Assembly (NCBI RefSeq): GCF_026340565.1
Contig: NZ_JAPEPB010000001.1
Coordinates: 8,034,001 to 8,098,000, forward strand
Length of the DNA stretch: 64,000 nucleotides
Reading direction: 5' to 3'
Source: Kitasatospora sp. NBC_01287
GTDB lineage: Bacteria; Actinomycetota; Actinomycetes; Streptomycetales; Streptomycetaceae
Below, piece after piece: positions 1 through 8,772 of this stretch (position 1 is the first letter of the stretch; every line of letters begins with the position of its first letter). The position numbers and the translations under genes were made by a program. Under the pieces are notes generated by a model that saw only the letters and a list, made by a program, of their open reading frames with translations, did no database searches and was not told the origin of the DNA.

Positions 1-2
1 CG

Positions 3-368
3 TCCATCTCCAAGGCGATCACGTTCCTCGACGATCAGGGCCTCATCCGCCGCAAGCGCGACGAACGCCGCCGCGAGCGCTACTTCGTCGACGGCGACGT
101 CTGGTACCAGTCGACGATCGCCAGTGCCCGCGGCATCGCCCAGGTCGCCGAGACCGCACGCCAGGGTGTCGGCGTCCTGGGCCGCCACAGCCAGGCCGCC
201 GCCCGGCTGGAGAACATCGCCCGCTTCAGCGACTTCATCAGCGAGAGCATGCTCCGCGCCGCGGAACAGGTCCGCGACGTCCTCTACGTCAAGCCCGAAC
301 CGCATCCGGGCGACACCGCCACGCCAGGTCAGGGCCTCGGAGGGGCAGCGGACGCACCGCCGTCCTGA
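3..368 (+). CDS. GbsR/MarR-type transcriptional regulator, C-terminal part
   Basis: The reading frame is open from the window edge, so the gene starts upstream. The visible 121 residues begin inside a winged-helix recognition segment (SKAITFLDDQGLIRRKRDER), which in this family makes DNA contact. An alpha-helical dimerisation region follows (GVLGRHSQAAARLENIARF). This pattern matches the GbsR/MarR-like regulators common in Streptomyces. The effector and target genes cannot be told because the start and upstream neighbours are missing. The tail is Gly/Ala/Pro-rich and ends at TGA 366-368. Confidence 0.75.
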   Translation, partial: SISKAITFLDDQGLIRRKRDERRRERYFVDGDVWYQSTIASARGIAQVAETARQGVGVLGRHSQAAARLENIARFSDFISESMLRAAEQVRDVLYVKPEPHPGDTATPGQGLGGAADAPPS

Positions 369-815
369 CGGGCTCGGCGGTCTCCCGGCGGCCGTCGTCA
401 AGGATTCATCAGAGCGGGTGAGGCGAACTTGCCCGGCGCGCGCGGCCGTACTTGAATCATCGTCATGACCCGTCCGGCACGCCACCACGACCGTCCGCCA
501 CATCCGCGGACGCCGGCCGCCGTCATGGGCGCCCGCACCGCCGGCTAGCGCCGGGTCGGCTCCAGCGCCGGTGCCGCTCCGGTGCCGGTACGGCTCCGGT
601 GCCGGCAGCGGCAGCGCTGCGCGGCCGGCGCGTGTCGGTCGCGCACCGCGGGCGGGCGGTAGCAGCAGTCCGCCCGCGGCTCCCAACACCGTTCGGGATC
701 ACGGCCGATGGCCGTCCCGGACGTCCTCTCACCTCCTCGCACCCCGGCGCCCGGCCGGCGCGCTCCCCCGCGCCGGCCGGCACCCCGGCTGTGCCCGCAC
801 ACCCATGGATGGACC
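369..815. other. Intergenic stretch without recognised gene
   Basis: About 450 bases of GC-rich sequence with a Gly/Ser-type repeat-like composition (ggtgccg/ggctccg words). Open frames on both strands here are arginine/proline-rich and look like composition artefacts. No hairpin or promoter could be supported. Confidence 0.5.
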
Positions 816-1631
816 ATGTCCGCTGTCCTGTCCACTCGCGTCGCCCTGGTCACCGGAGCCTCCTCCGGGATCGGCTGGGAGACCGCCCGACTGCTCGCCG
901 AGCTCGGCGCCACCGTCCTCGTCCACGCCCGGACGGCCCAGGAGGGCGGGAGCGCCGTCGAACGCCTGGTGGAACACGGCGTCCGCCGTGACCAACTCCA
1001 GATGTTCACAGCGGACTTCACCCGCCTCGCCGAGGTGGTCGAGCTGGCGGACGCGGTCGCGCGGGCGTTCCCCGCGTTGGACCTGCTGGTCAACAACGCC
1101 GCGGTGATGGCCCCCGAGCGGTGCACGCTCACCGAGGACGGCGTGGAGATCTCCTTCCAGGTCAACTTCCTTGCCGCGCACCGGCTCGCCAAGCTGCTGC
1201 GGGCCCCGCTGACCGCCGCCGGCGGCGCGCGGATCGTCAACGTCTCCTCCTCGCTGCACCGCACGGCCTCGATGAACTGGGCCGACCCCAACCGGGCCAA
1301 GAGGTACTCCCGGGTCGCGGCGTACGCGCAGTCGCAGCTGGCGCTCTCCATGGCGGCCGGCGACATGGCCCCCGAGGGCAGCGGGATCACCTCGGTGAGC
1401 GTCAACCCGGGCCTGTGCGACACCGCGCTCCTCCCGCTGTACGGCCGGGTCGGCGCACCGCCGGCAGAGGGGGCGGCGGCGGTCGTCCGGCTCTGCCTCC
1501 CCGAGATCCGCCTCATCAACGGCGAGTACTACGAGGGCGGCGACATCGCGCCGAGCGCCGTCACGGTGCACGAGGAGCGTTCGCAGCGCCGCCTGGGCCG
1601 ACTGGCCGACCTGCTCGCGACCACGGCCTGA
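816..1631 (+). CDS. Short-chain dehydrogenase/reductase (SDR) with altered catalytic lysine
   Basis: This 271-aa protein has the SDR plan: an N-terminal Rossmann motif TGASSGIG (about residues 10-17) for NAD(P), LLVNNAAVMAP (NNAG-equivalent), and a serine-rich strand NVSSSLH. The active-site segment reads YAQSQ where the family has YxxxK, so the lysine that lowers the tyrosine pKa is glutamine. The closest look-alikes by eye are the retinol-dehydrogenase-like SDRs of actinomycetes. The start was placed at ATG 816 because the frame upstream is proline/arginine-rich and lacks SDR features. It stands alone, with no operon partner. Activity is uncertain given the substitution. Confidence 0.8.
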   Translation: MSAVLSTRVALVTGASSGIGWETARLLAELGATVLVHARTAQEGGSAVERLVEHGVRRDQLQMFTADFTRLAEVVELADAVARAFPALDLLVNNAAVMAPERCTLTEDGVEISFQVNFLAAHRLAKLLRAPLTAAGGARIVNVSSSLHRTASMNWADPNRAKRYSRVAAYAQSQLALSMAAGDMAPEGSGITSVSVNPGLCDTALLPLYGRVGAPPAEGAAAVVRLCLPEIRLINGEYYEGGDIAPSAVTVHEERSQRRLGRLADLLATTA

Positions 1632-1793
1632 CGCCGACGGAAGCCGTCTGCGGGTGCCCGCGGGTGCCCGCAGATGCCAGTAGATGCCCGTAGCCGTCGG
1701 TAGATGTCAGCAGGGCGTCAGGAACGCGGCGTTGATCATTGGGATCTCGTCAAGAGCGGCTGAACCGGAGCTGGATTCGGCTGAGCTGGACGG

Positions 1794-2240
1794 GTGCCGA
1801 CCCCTCCACTGCCCGATGTCCCCGCGCCCACCGGTGGTTACCGCAACGCCCCCACGGGGGACCCGCCGTACAACGGCCCGACGCTGCCGACGCTGCCCAC
1901 ACTCGACGGCACCCTGGTGGTCGACTTCGCCCTGGTCGGCAAGGCCGGGATCGACGCGAGCAACGCGGCCGACACCATGGCCGCCGCGTGGACGGCTCTG
2001 CACTCCGCCGCCCTGTTCGGCGCGGCGCCCTGGGGGGACGACCCCGCCCTCGGCCAGGGCTTCGACCAGGTCTTCGCCCAGCCGCGGGACGATCTGCTGA
2101 AGGCGGTGCAGGCGCTGCCGGAGACCCTGCGGAAGTTCGCCGAGGCCCTCGGCGCCGCCCACAGCGCTCTCAAGAACGGAGATGACGACTCCATGGACCT
2201 CGCCCGGTCGTTCCGGTCTCCCGGCACCGGAGGCGCGTGA
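1794..2240 (+). CDS. WXG100-like small secreted-protein candidate upstream of a CpnT-type protein
   Basis: This is a 148-aa protein with a proline-rich N-terminus followed by an alpha-helical region (about 40-140) rich in Ala/Leu. It lacks a clear Trp-x-Gly motif, although a W occurs in MAAAWTALHSAAL. I do not recognise a named family. Its stop overlaps the start of the next gene (TGATG at 2238-2242), so the two are probably translationally coupled. In actinomycetes, pairs of this layout belong to ESX/type VII-like secretion substrates. The GTG start at 1794 is uncertain because no good ribosome binding site precedes it. Confidence 0.5.
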   Translation: MPTPPLPDVPAPTGGYRNAPTGDPPYNGPTLPTLPTLDGTLVVDFALVGKAGIDASNAADTMAAAWTALHSAALFGAAPWGDDPALGQGFDQVFAQPRDDLLKAVQALPETLRKFAEALGAAHSALKNGDDDSMDLARSFRSPGTGGA

Positions 2241-3733
2241 TGGCGGTCGACGCCCCCAACGCCTCACTGCCGGACGGGTTGCAGAACCTGCTGATGATCC
2301 TGGTGGGCAACAAGTGGCCCACCGGGAACGAGACCGCGCTGCGCGCCGAGGCGGCTGCCTGGACCGCCGCGGCGAAGTCGATCCGCGACTGCGTCCAGGA
2401 TCTGACGGACGCCAAGTCCCAGCTCGACCAGGGCCTCAGCGGCAGCACCAAGGACGCCGTCGACGCGTATCTGGCCGCCCTCGCCACCACCGACTCCGCC
2501 GCGCTTCCGCTCATCGCCCAGTGCTGCGACGCCGCCGCCGACGCGCTGGACAACCTGGCGAACGAGATCGAGACCCTGCGCATCGAGATCATCGGCGCGC
2601 TGGTGGTACTCGCCATCCAACTGGCCATCGACACCGCGATGTTCCTCTTCGGCGGGGCGGAGGCGGCGCCCGTGGAGATCGCCTTCACCAGGGCCCTGCT
2701 GTGGGCCTTCCTGCGAAAGGCGCTGATCAGCGCGGTGACCCGGGTCGCCGAGTCGGTGCTGGCCCAGGTCGGCTTCGACCTGCTGGCCCAGGTGATCGAG
2801 CTGGGCCAGGGCCACCGCAAGTCGATCGACGGCGGCGAGTTGGGCACCGCCGCCATCAACGGCGCGATCGGTGGCGCGGTCGGCGTCGGTGCCGGATGGC
2901 TCGGCAAGGGCCTCTCCAAGGGCCTGGGCAAGGGCCTCGGGAAGGGCTTCACCTCGCTGACCGGCAAGGAGGCCGGCGCGTTCGCCAAGGGCACGGCCGA
3001 TCTGGTCTGGAACACCGGCTACGGGGCCCTGACCGGGATGGCCGAAGGCGCGGCGCAGGACGCGGCGTTCGGGCTGTCGGGCGACTACGTCTCCGGCGCC
3101 GCCAACGGCGCGTTCGCCGGGGCGTGGGGTTCGCGGCACGGGGCGATGAACCCCGGGAACAAGTTCTCCATCTCCCCTGCGGACCACATCGAAGGCTGGC
3201 TGAACGGCAGGCTGGAGGGCCCGCGCCCACCGGCCGGCGGCACGACCGGGGGCGGCCCGTCGGAGATCGAACTCGGGCCGGTCGGGGAACTGCCCCACGA
3301 GCTGCCACCACTGCCGCCGCAGGATACGGATCTCTCGGACCTGTCCCAGGAGATGGGGCACTTTCCCGCCCCCGTGGGCGACTTCAGACCGCCGCCCGGC
3401 AGCGTCCCGGCTCCGCCCTCCCAGCCCCATGTCCCGAACGACACCCCCGTCCGACAGCCGGTCCCCGGTCGGCCACTGCCGCCGCTCCCGCCGCTGCCGA
3501 CCGAGCACGCCCCGCCGACCTCCGGCGGACCTCCCGTGCTGCCGCCGCTGGACCTCGGGCCGGACCTGTCGACGCACTCGACCGACCCGACCCCACCGCC
3601 GAGTCCGCACCCGAGTCCGAGTCCGAGTCCGCACCCGAGTCCGAGCCCGAACCCGAATGCGCATCCGCATCCGCAGACCGTCTCGGACGCCATCCTGGCC
3701 GGCCTCAACCCGGCTCCGCACAGGAGCGCCTGA
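2240..3733 (+). CDS. CpnT N-terminal-like (WXG100_2) protein with glycine-zipper and Pro-rich tail
   Basis: This protein is 497 aa. Residues about 20-115 contain WPTGNETALRAEAAAW and an Ala-rich helical stretch, typical of the helical N-terminal domain of CpnT-like proteins (the WXG100-type secretion domain that precedes toxins in actinomycetes). A hydrophobic segment (IIGALVVLAIQLAIDTAMFLF) and a Gly/Lys-rich zipper (GKGLSKGLGKGLGKGF) follow. From about residue 330 the chain is Pro-rich, ending in repeated PSPSPHPS units coded by 6-base repeats. No toxin domain follows, so it may be a truncated or carrier-type effector. GGAGG at 2229-2233 supports the ATG at 2240. Confidence 0.65.
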   Translation: MAVDAPNASLPDGLQNLLMILVGNKWPTGNETALRAEAAAWTAAAKSIRDCVQDLTDAKSQLDQGLSGSTKDAVDAYLAALATTDSAALPLIAQCCDAAADALDNLANEIETLRIEIIGALVVLAIQLAIDTAMFLFGGAEAAPVEIAFTRALLWAFLRKALISAVTRVAESVLAQVGFDLLAQVIELGQGHRKSIDGGELGTAAINGAIGGAVGVGAGWLGKGLSKGLGKGLGKGFTSLTGKEAGAFAKGTADLVWNTGYGALTGMAEGAAQDAAFGLSGDYVSGAANGAFAGAWGSRHGAMNPGNKFSISPADHIEGWLNGRLEGPRPPAGGTTGGGPSEIELGPVGELPHELPPLPPQDTDLSDLSQEMGHFPAPVGDFRPPPGSVPAPPSQPHVPNDTPVRQPVPGRPLPPLPPLPTEHAPPTSGGPPVLPPLDLGPDLSTHSTDPTPPPSPHPSPSPSPHPSPSPNPNAHPHPQTVSDAILAGLNPAPHRSA

Positions 3734-3806
3734 GCCGGCAGCCCCCAGGGAGATCAGCGGCACCGCTCCGCGACCAGCGCCCGCCACCGCGATGCCCGGT
3801 GACGCG

Positions 3807-5081
3807 TCAGTCCGATCCCGCACGGCGTGCCGGGGTGGTGCCCAGCCGGTCCACGGCGGCGAGGACCGGGCCCGCGCCGTCCTCCTGGCGGATCCGGGCG
3901 GCCAGGGCCTGGGCGCGGCGGCTGCAGGACGGGTCGGCCGTCGCCTGGACCAGAGCCGCGGTGAGGGCCTGGGCGGTGAGCCGGCGCAGCGGGATCGCCG
4001 TGGGGGCGACGCCCAGGGCGGTGAGGCGGGCGGCCCAGAACGCGGCGTCGAACTGCACGGGCAGGGGGACGGCCGGAATGCCCGCGCGCAGCGCGGCTGC
4101 CGTGGTGCCCGCCCCCGCGTGGTGGACCGCCGCGGCCAGGTGGGGGAACAGCAGTTGGTGCGGCACCTCGTCGATGGTGAGCATGTCGTCGTCCTCGCAG
4201 CACAGTCCGCTCCAGCCGCGCTGGATCACCCCCCGCAGCCCGGCCGCACGCAGGGCACGCACGACGGTTCGGCTCAGCTGCTCGGGGTCGGGGACGGTGG
4301 CGCTGCCCAGACCGACGAAGACCGGTGGCGGGCCGGCGGCCAGGAAGGCGCGCAACCGGGGCGGCAGCTGCGCCTGTGGCGGGTCGTGGGGCCACCAGTA
4401 TCCGGTGACCTGAAGGCCGGGGCGCCAGTCGCGGGGGCGCTGCACGACGAGGGGACTGAAGCCGTGGAAGATCGGCCAGTCCTGGCGCTCGCGGGCTCGG
4501 CGGGCGGCGCGCGGCCGGTGGCGGGGCAGGCCGAGGCGTCCCTGCAGGGCACGGGCGCTGTCCGCGAAGATCCGGTCCACAGCGGCGTTCACCGCCTGTC
4601 CTGCCAGCCGGTTGCCCACCGGCCCCCAGGAGCGCGTGCCGGTGACAGGAGGAGCGAACTCGCTGGTGGTGGCGAGCGGTTGGAGGTACACGCCGATGCT
4701 CGGCAGTCCGAGACCTTCGGCGATGGTGTGGCCGAGCGGGCCGAGCGAGCTGGACAGCAGCAGGACGTCGCTGGCGCGGGCGGCCCGCAGCAGCTCGTCG
4801 GCCGTTCGGCCGACCGCCGACCGGGCCAGGGCGATGACGCGGACGAGCTTCCCGGCGCCGGTGGAGCTGCGGTGCAGGGCCTGTCCGCGCGCGGATCGCA
4901 GTTCCGCGAGCGGGTCGACCGGCAGCGCGTGGAAGTCCATGCCCGTCGCGGCCGCGAGCGGCGCGAAGCGGGCGTGGGTGACGAGTGTGACCTGGTGTCC
5001 GGCCCGCACCAGAGCATGGCCGAGCCCGGTGTAGGGAGCCACGTCGCCGCGTGAGCCCGCCGTCATCACTGCCACTCGCAT
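3807..5081 (-). CDS. Glycosyltransferase, MGT/sterol-glucosyltransferase type (GT1)
   Basis: This 424-aa protein has the two-domain GT-B plan. The N-terminal half starts MRVAVMTAGSRGDVAPY, the signature of the GT28-like N-terminal domain in UDP-glucose:sterol glucosyltransferases and macrolide glycosyltransferases. The C-terminal half has VFVGLGSATVPDP and HHAGAGTTAAALRAGIPAV, the nucleotide-sugar-binding motif (H..G.GT...). It should transfer a sugar from an NDP donor to a small hydrophobic acceptor in the cytoplasm. The start was placed at the internal ATG (5081), where family homology begins, rather than ten codons upstream. No biosynthetic cluster is visible next to it, so the acceptor is unknown. 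It is convergent with the WXG-type pair. Confidence 0.85.
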   Translation of the reverse strand: MRVAVMTAGSRGDVAPYTGLGHALVRAGHQVTLVTHARFAPLAAATGMDFHALPVDPLAELRSARGQALHRSSTGAGKLVRVIALARSAVGRTADELLRAARASDVLLLSSSLGPLGHTIAEGLGLPSIGVYLQPLATTSEFAPPVTGTRSWGPVGNRLAGQAVNAAVDRIFADSARALQGRLGLPRHRPRAARRARERQDWPIFHGFSPLVVQRPRDWRPGLQVTGYWWPHDPPQAQLPPRLRAFLAAGPPPVFVGLGSATVPDPEQLSRTVVRALRAAGLRGVIQRGWSGLCCEDDDMLTIDEVPHQLLFPHLAAAVHHAGAGTTAAALRAGIPAVPLPVQFDAAFWAARLTALGVAPTAIPLRRLTAQALTAALVQATADPSCSRRAQALAARIRQEDGAGPVLAAVDRLGTTPARRAGSD

Positions 5082-5495
5082 GAACGCCAGTCTCGCGCAG
5101 GCGTCATCCACAGCAGGTGCGCCACGCAGGGCCGACCCGACCGAGGAGGGCCGACCCGCCTCACGGCCCCGACGGTGCGCCGTTCCCGTGCGTGGCCCGG
5201 GGTGAGATCGCGTGGCGGGCGGGATTCTAACCGTCCTCGCCGATGGGCCGGCGAAGATCCAGAAATATTCGCCGTGGACATGCCATATGACTATCGTCGT
5301 CAGTGGGCGGGCTCGCGTGCTGCGACGGCCGCCTCCTTCGCGTCATCGCCTTCGCATCCCGCTCCCCGGCAGTCGCCTGGCTGGATCGGTCCGGAGAAAC
5401 GCTTCGCCCGCGCGCTCGTTGTGATCAAGGAGCGCGCGGCGGCGTCATGCCGCCACGTCGTGTGACGTGCGCGCCTGAGCAAGGAGTTGTCCACT
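5082..5495. other. Divergent intergenic region
   Basis: This holds the promoters of the glycosyltransferase (leftward) and of the ThiF-fusion/KAS III operon (rightward). It has a locally AT-richer patch around 5255-5300. No convincing palindrome or terminator was found, and the small open frames here have no recognisable product. Confidence 0.45.
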
Positions 5496-7346
5496 GTGGG
5501 TATTGATGGTGTGGGTCCCGGCGTGCCGTGGCGGGTGTCCGCGTTCCAGTTAGCGGCCGGGGCGCCGGAGGCCGCGGAACTGGTGGCCCGGATCCGCGGG
5601 TTACGCGCCCGGATCCTGTTCGACGGGGGCCGGCGGCCCGACTTCCGCGACGGTGAGGACTACGTCGATGATCAGGAACTGGACTTCGGGGCCTGGCACT
5701 TCGTGGGCCGACGCGAGGTCGACGGCCCGCCCGTCGGGTACGTGCGGCTGTCGACCCCGCAGACGGCGCGGCTGTTCCAGTCCCGCGCCTTCCTGGGGGA
5801 GGGGCCCTTCGAGGATTTGCTGACCGAGGAAGGACTGGGAACCGCAGAAACGTTTGAGCACAGTCGACTCGTCGTCGAGCACCGGGCCCGCAAGCTGGGC
5901 CTGGGTGTGCACCTGAACGCGATGGCCATCGCCGCGGCCCGCTGCCTGGGCGCCAAGGCCATGATCGGGACCTCCGGCACGGCGGACGGGCAGGACCTGT
6001 TCCACGAACGGTTCGGCTTCCGCCCCGTGCCCGGCACGCGCCGGTACGTGGAGCGGTACACCGAGGACGTGGTCCTCATGCTCTACCGGGCCGCCCGCGG
6101 CGCGGGGGAGTACACCGACCTGGTCGAGCGGTTGGAACCGGTCTTCTCCTCGATCACGGTGACACCGGAGCAGGCCCTGGGCGACCTGCCCCGCGCCCAC
6201 CGCGGGGCCGGAGCGCCCGCCGTCACGATCCCCGCCCCCGGTGCCGGTCGCCGCGCGGACGCCGAGGTCTGGCGGCCCGTCCTGTTCGAGCCCCAGCGTG
6301 CCGAGGACCGCGGGGAGTTGGACGCGCTGCTGGCCTCGGGCCAGGTCCGCGAGGTCTGCGACACGATCGAGGAGCAGCTGCGCGAGCTGGTCAAGAGCCG
6401 TGACCCCGGACGGCAGTTGGCCGGGGCGCGGCTGGAGGCGGCTGTCGCGGAGCAGTTGGCGGGAGTCGCGCCGGCGTCCTACGGGGTCTGGGCGTGGTAC
6501 CCGTGGTCGGGTCGGCTGGTGCACCTGCTGCCGCGCGAGGAGTTCCGGCTGGTGCGCACCGACCGCAACCGGGGTCGGATCGAGCGTCCGCAGCAGCGGG
6601 AGCTGATGGGCCGCCGGGTGGGCGTGATCGGACTGTCGGTGGGCAGCAGTGCCGCGCTCACCTTCGCGATGGAGGGAATCGGTGGTGCGTTCAAGCTCGC
6701 CGACTTCGACGACCTGAGCCTGTCGAACCTGAACCGGCTGCGCGCCGGCGTTCACCACCTGGGCCTGAACAAGTGCGTCATCGCCGCCCGCCAGATGCTG
6801 GAGATCGATCCCTGGCTGGACATCGAGATCTACCCGGCCGGTCTGACCGACGCGAACATGCCCGAGTTCTTCAGCGGTGGCCACGGCCCGATCGACCTGC
6901 TCGTCGAGGAGTGCGACACCCCCTACGTCAAGATCGCCGCCCGCGAGCACGCCCGCGGGCTCGGCATCCCCGTCGTCATGGACGCCAACGACCGCGGGCT
7001 GCTGGACGTGGAGCGCTTCGACCTCGAACCCGAACGGCCGCTGCTGCACGGCATCCTGGGCGGGACGACCTCCGAGGACCTGCTCGACCTGACCTTCGAT
7101 GAGATCGTCGACCTCATCCTCACCATGGTCGACCGCGAGCGCATCAGCCCCGAACTCGCCGCCTCCATCCCGCAGATCGGCAAGACGCTGAGCAGTTGGC
7201 CGCAACTGGCCTCCGGCGTCGCGCTGGGCGGGGCCCTGACCGCCGAGGCCGCCCGCCGCATCCTGCTCGGCCAGCCCCGTCCGTCCGGGCGCTTCTACGC
7301 CGACCTGGAACTCCTCACCCGAGCCGATCGGAGCACCGTCGCATGA
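5496..7346 (+). CDS. GNAT-like/ThiF-like fusion protein (Rv1355c/MoeY-like family)
   Basis: This is a 616-aa two-domain protein. Residues about 1-200 resemble GNAT/acyl-homoserine-synthase-like acyltransferases (GYVRLSTPQTARLF, LGLGVHLNAMAIAAARCLGAKAM, HERFGFRPVPG). Residues about 370-570 form an E1/ThiF-type adenylation fold with GVIGLSVGSSAALTFAMEG for nucleotide binding, then DFDDLSLSNLNRLRAG and IDLLVEECDTPYVK. I see no CxxC zinc pair, and no ubiquitin-like or ThiS substrate gene lies nearby. The closest recalled relative is the mycobacterial Rv1355c-type (MoeY) protein, whose function is poorly defined. AAGGAG at 5481-5486 places the start at GTG 5496. The ATGA overlap with the KAS III gene says the two act together, perhaps making an acylated or adenylated small molecule; that step is inference. 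Confidence 0.75.
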   Translation: MGIDGVGPGVPWRVSAFQLAAGAPEAAELVARIRGLRARILFDGGRRPDFRDGEDYVDDQELDFGAWHFVGRREVDGPPVGYVRLSTPQTARLFQSRAFLGEGPFEDLLTEEGLGTAETFEHSRLVVEHRARKLGLGVHLNAMAIAAARCLGAKAMIGTSGTADGQDLFHERFGFRPVPGTRRYVERYTEDVVLMLYRAARGAGEYTDLVERLEPVFSSITVTPEQALGDLPRAHRGAGAPAVTIPAPGAGRRADAEVWRPVLFEPQRAEDRGELDALLASGQVREVCDTIEEQLRELVKSRDPGRQLAGARLEAAVAEQLAGVAPASYGVWAWYPWSGRLVHLLPREEFRLVRTDRNRGRIERPQQRELMGRRVGVIGLSVGSSAALTFAMEGIGGAFKLADFDDLSLSNLNRLRAGVHHLGLNKCVIAARQMLEIDPWLDIEIYPAGLTDANMPEFFSGGHGPIDLLVEECDTPYVKIAAREHARGLGIPVVMDANDRGLLDVERFDLEPERPLLHGILGGTTSEDLLDLTFDEIVDLILTMVDRERISPELAASIPQIGKTLSSWPQLASGVALGGALTAEAARRILLGQPRPSGRFYADLELLTRADRSTVA

Positions 7347-8377
7347 CCATCGCCCCCGAGCTGGCCGCCGACACGCACACCGGCGCCGGCCTGTCCGTCC
7401 CGTTCGCGGTGACCGGCACCGGCGTGCACCTGCCGCCGACCGTCGTGACCAACCACGACCTCACCCGCACCCTGGACACCACCGACGAGTGGATCGTCGC
7501 CCGCACCGGCATCCGCGAACGACGCCGGCTGGCCCCGGACCTGGCCACCTCCGACATGTGCCTGGCCGCCGCCCGGCCGGCCTTGCGCGCCGCCGGGCTG
7601 CGCGCCGCCGACCTGGACGCCGTCATCGTCGCCACCTACACCTACGACCACCCCCTGCCCTCCACCTCCCTGATCGTCAAGGACGCGCTCGGAGCCACCC
7701 GCGCCATGGCCCTGGACGTGACCCAGGCCGCCTGCGCCTCCGGCGTGCAGGCCCTGCTGCTGGCCGCCCACCTGCTCCAGAACCCCTCCATCGGCAACGT
7801 CCTGGTCCTCGCCGCCGACTGCGCCTCCCGCGTCACCCGTCCGGGCGACCGCACGACCGGTGTCTTCTTCGGCGACGCCGCGGCCGCGGCCGTCCTGACC
7901 AGGAACGACACCCACGGCGCCGGCCTGCTCTCCTACGACCTGGGCTCGCGACTCTCCTACCAGGTGCAGATCCCGGCGGGCGGCTCGCGGCTGCCGACCA
8001 GCGCCGACACCCTCGCCGCCGGCGGCCACTACCTGACCATGGACGGGCGCGCCGTCTGGGAGACCGCCACCACCCGGCTGCCCCAGAGCATCACCCTCGC
8101 GGCCCGACGCGCCGGCCTGGACCCCTCCGGCATCGACCACTACTTCCTGCACCAGGCCAACATCAACATCCTGGGCGAAACCCTGAAAGCCCTCGACGTC
8201 CCCGCCGAACGCGCCCCCATCACCCTCGACAAGCTCGGCAACACCGGAGCGGCCGGAATGTTCACCGCGCTCCACGACGCCGTCACCCACGGACGGCTCA
8301 AGCCGGGCGACACCTACGTCATGTCCGCCATCGGCGCGGGCTTCCACTGGGGCACCCTGTGCCTGCGGCACAGCTGA
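7343..8377 (+). CDS. 3-oxoacyl-ACP synthase III (KAS III/FabH-like) ketosynthase
   Basis: This 344-aa protein has the full KAS III catalytic triad: Cys131 in QAACASGV, His270 in FLHQANIN and Asn300 in LGNTGAAG. The opening GTGVHLPPTVVTNHDLTRTL and TDEWIVARTGIRERR are typical of FabH-like enzymes that condense an acyl-CoA with malonyl-ACP or transfer acyl groups in secondary metabolism. The start ATG overlaps the stop of the GNAT/ThiF fusion (7343-7346), indicating co-translation. There is no ACP, FabD or ketoreductase nearby, so this is not the housekeeping fab cluster. It more likely serves a dedicated small pathway with its upstream partner. Confidence 0.88.
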   Translation: MTIAPELAADTHTGAGLSVPFAVTGTGVHLPPTVVTNHDLTRTLDTTDEWIVARTGIRERRRLAPDLATSDMCLAAARPALRAAGLRAADLDAVIVATYTYDHPLPSTSLIVKDALGATRAMALDVTQAACASGVQALLLAAHLLQNPSIGNVLVLAADCASRVTRPGDRTTGVFFGDAAAAAVLTRNDTHGAGLLSYDLGSRLSYQVQIPAGGSRLPTSADTLAAGGHYLTMDGRAVWETATTRLPQSITLAARRAGLDPSGIDHYFLHQANINILGETLKALDVPAERAPITLDKLGNTGAAGMFTALHDAVTHGRLKPGDTYVMSAIGAGFHWGTLCLRHS

Positions 8378-8690
8378 ACGGCCAGCCCGGCAGCGAGGAG
8401 TAGCGAGCGGCGGCGTCGGACCGGTCCGGGCATCCGAGTCCGTGGACCCGCACCACGTGCGCTGCCGCCGCGTGATGGCGCACCCGTTCCCCTGATGATC
8501 AGTCAATCGCAGCTGTCGCTCTGATCGGCCGCGTCGAGGCGGGGAACATCAGGGGAGATGCCGTGGAACAGGTCTTCAGGAGCCGTCCGGGGCGGACGAT
8601 CGCGACGGCGGCCACGCGGGCAACGTGGTCGTCGACAACGCCGACCCGGCCACGCCCGAGCAGTAGCGGTGGCGAACGCTCCCTCAACAG

Positions 8691-8772
8691 CCCCCGAGGG
8701 CTCCTGAACACCTGAAACACCTGAAACACCTGAACCACCTGAACCACCTGAACGCCCAGGAGCCCTCGGGGG
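8691..8772. repeat. Perfect 16-bp inverted repeat enclosing five tandem 9-mers
   Basis: The left arm CCCCCGAGGGCTCCTG (8691-8706) is exactly complementary to the right arm at 8757-8772. The 50-base interior consists of five consecutive 9-mers: three AACACCTGA and two ACCACCTGA, plus a 5-base remainder. A transcript would fold into a very stable stem with an unstructured repetitive A/C-rich loop. This could be a terminator, a protein-binding RNA or a REP-like element. Confidence 0.8.

Noticed and set aside
8704..8756. Tandem 9-mers considered as a CRISPR array
   Set aside because: The units are only 9 bases with no spacers, and no cas gene is nearby.
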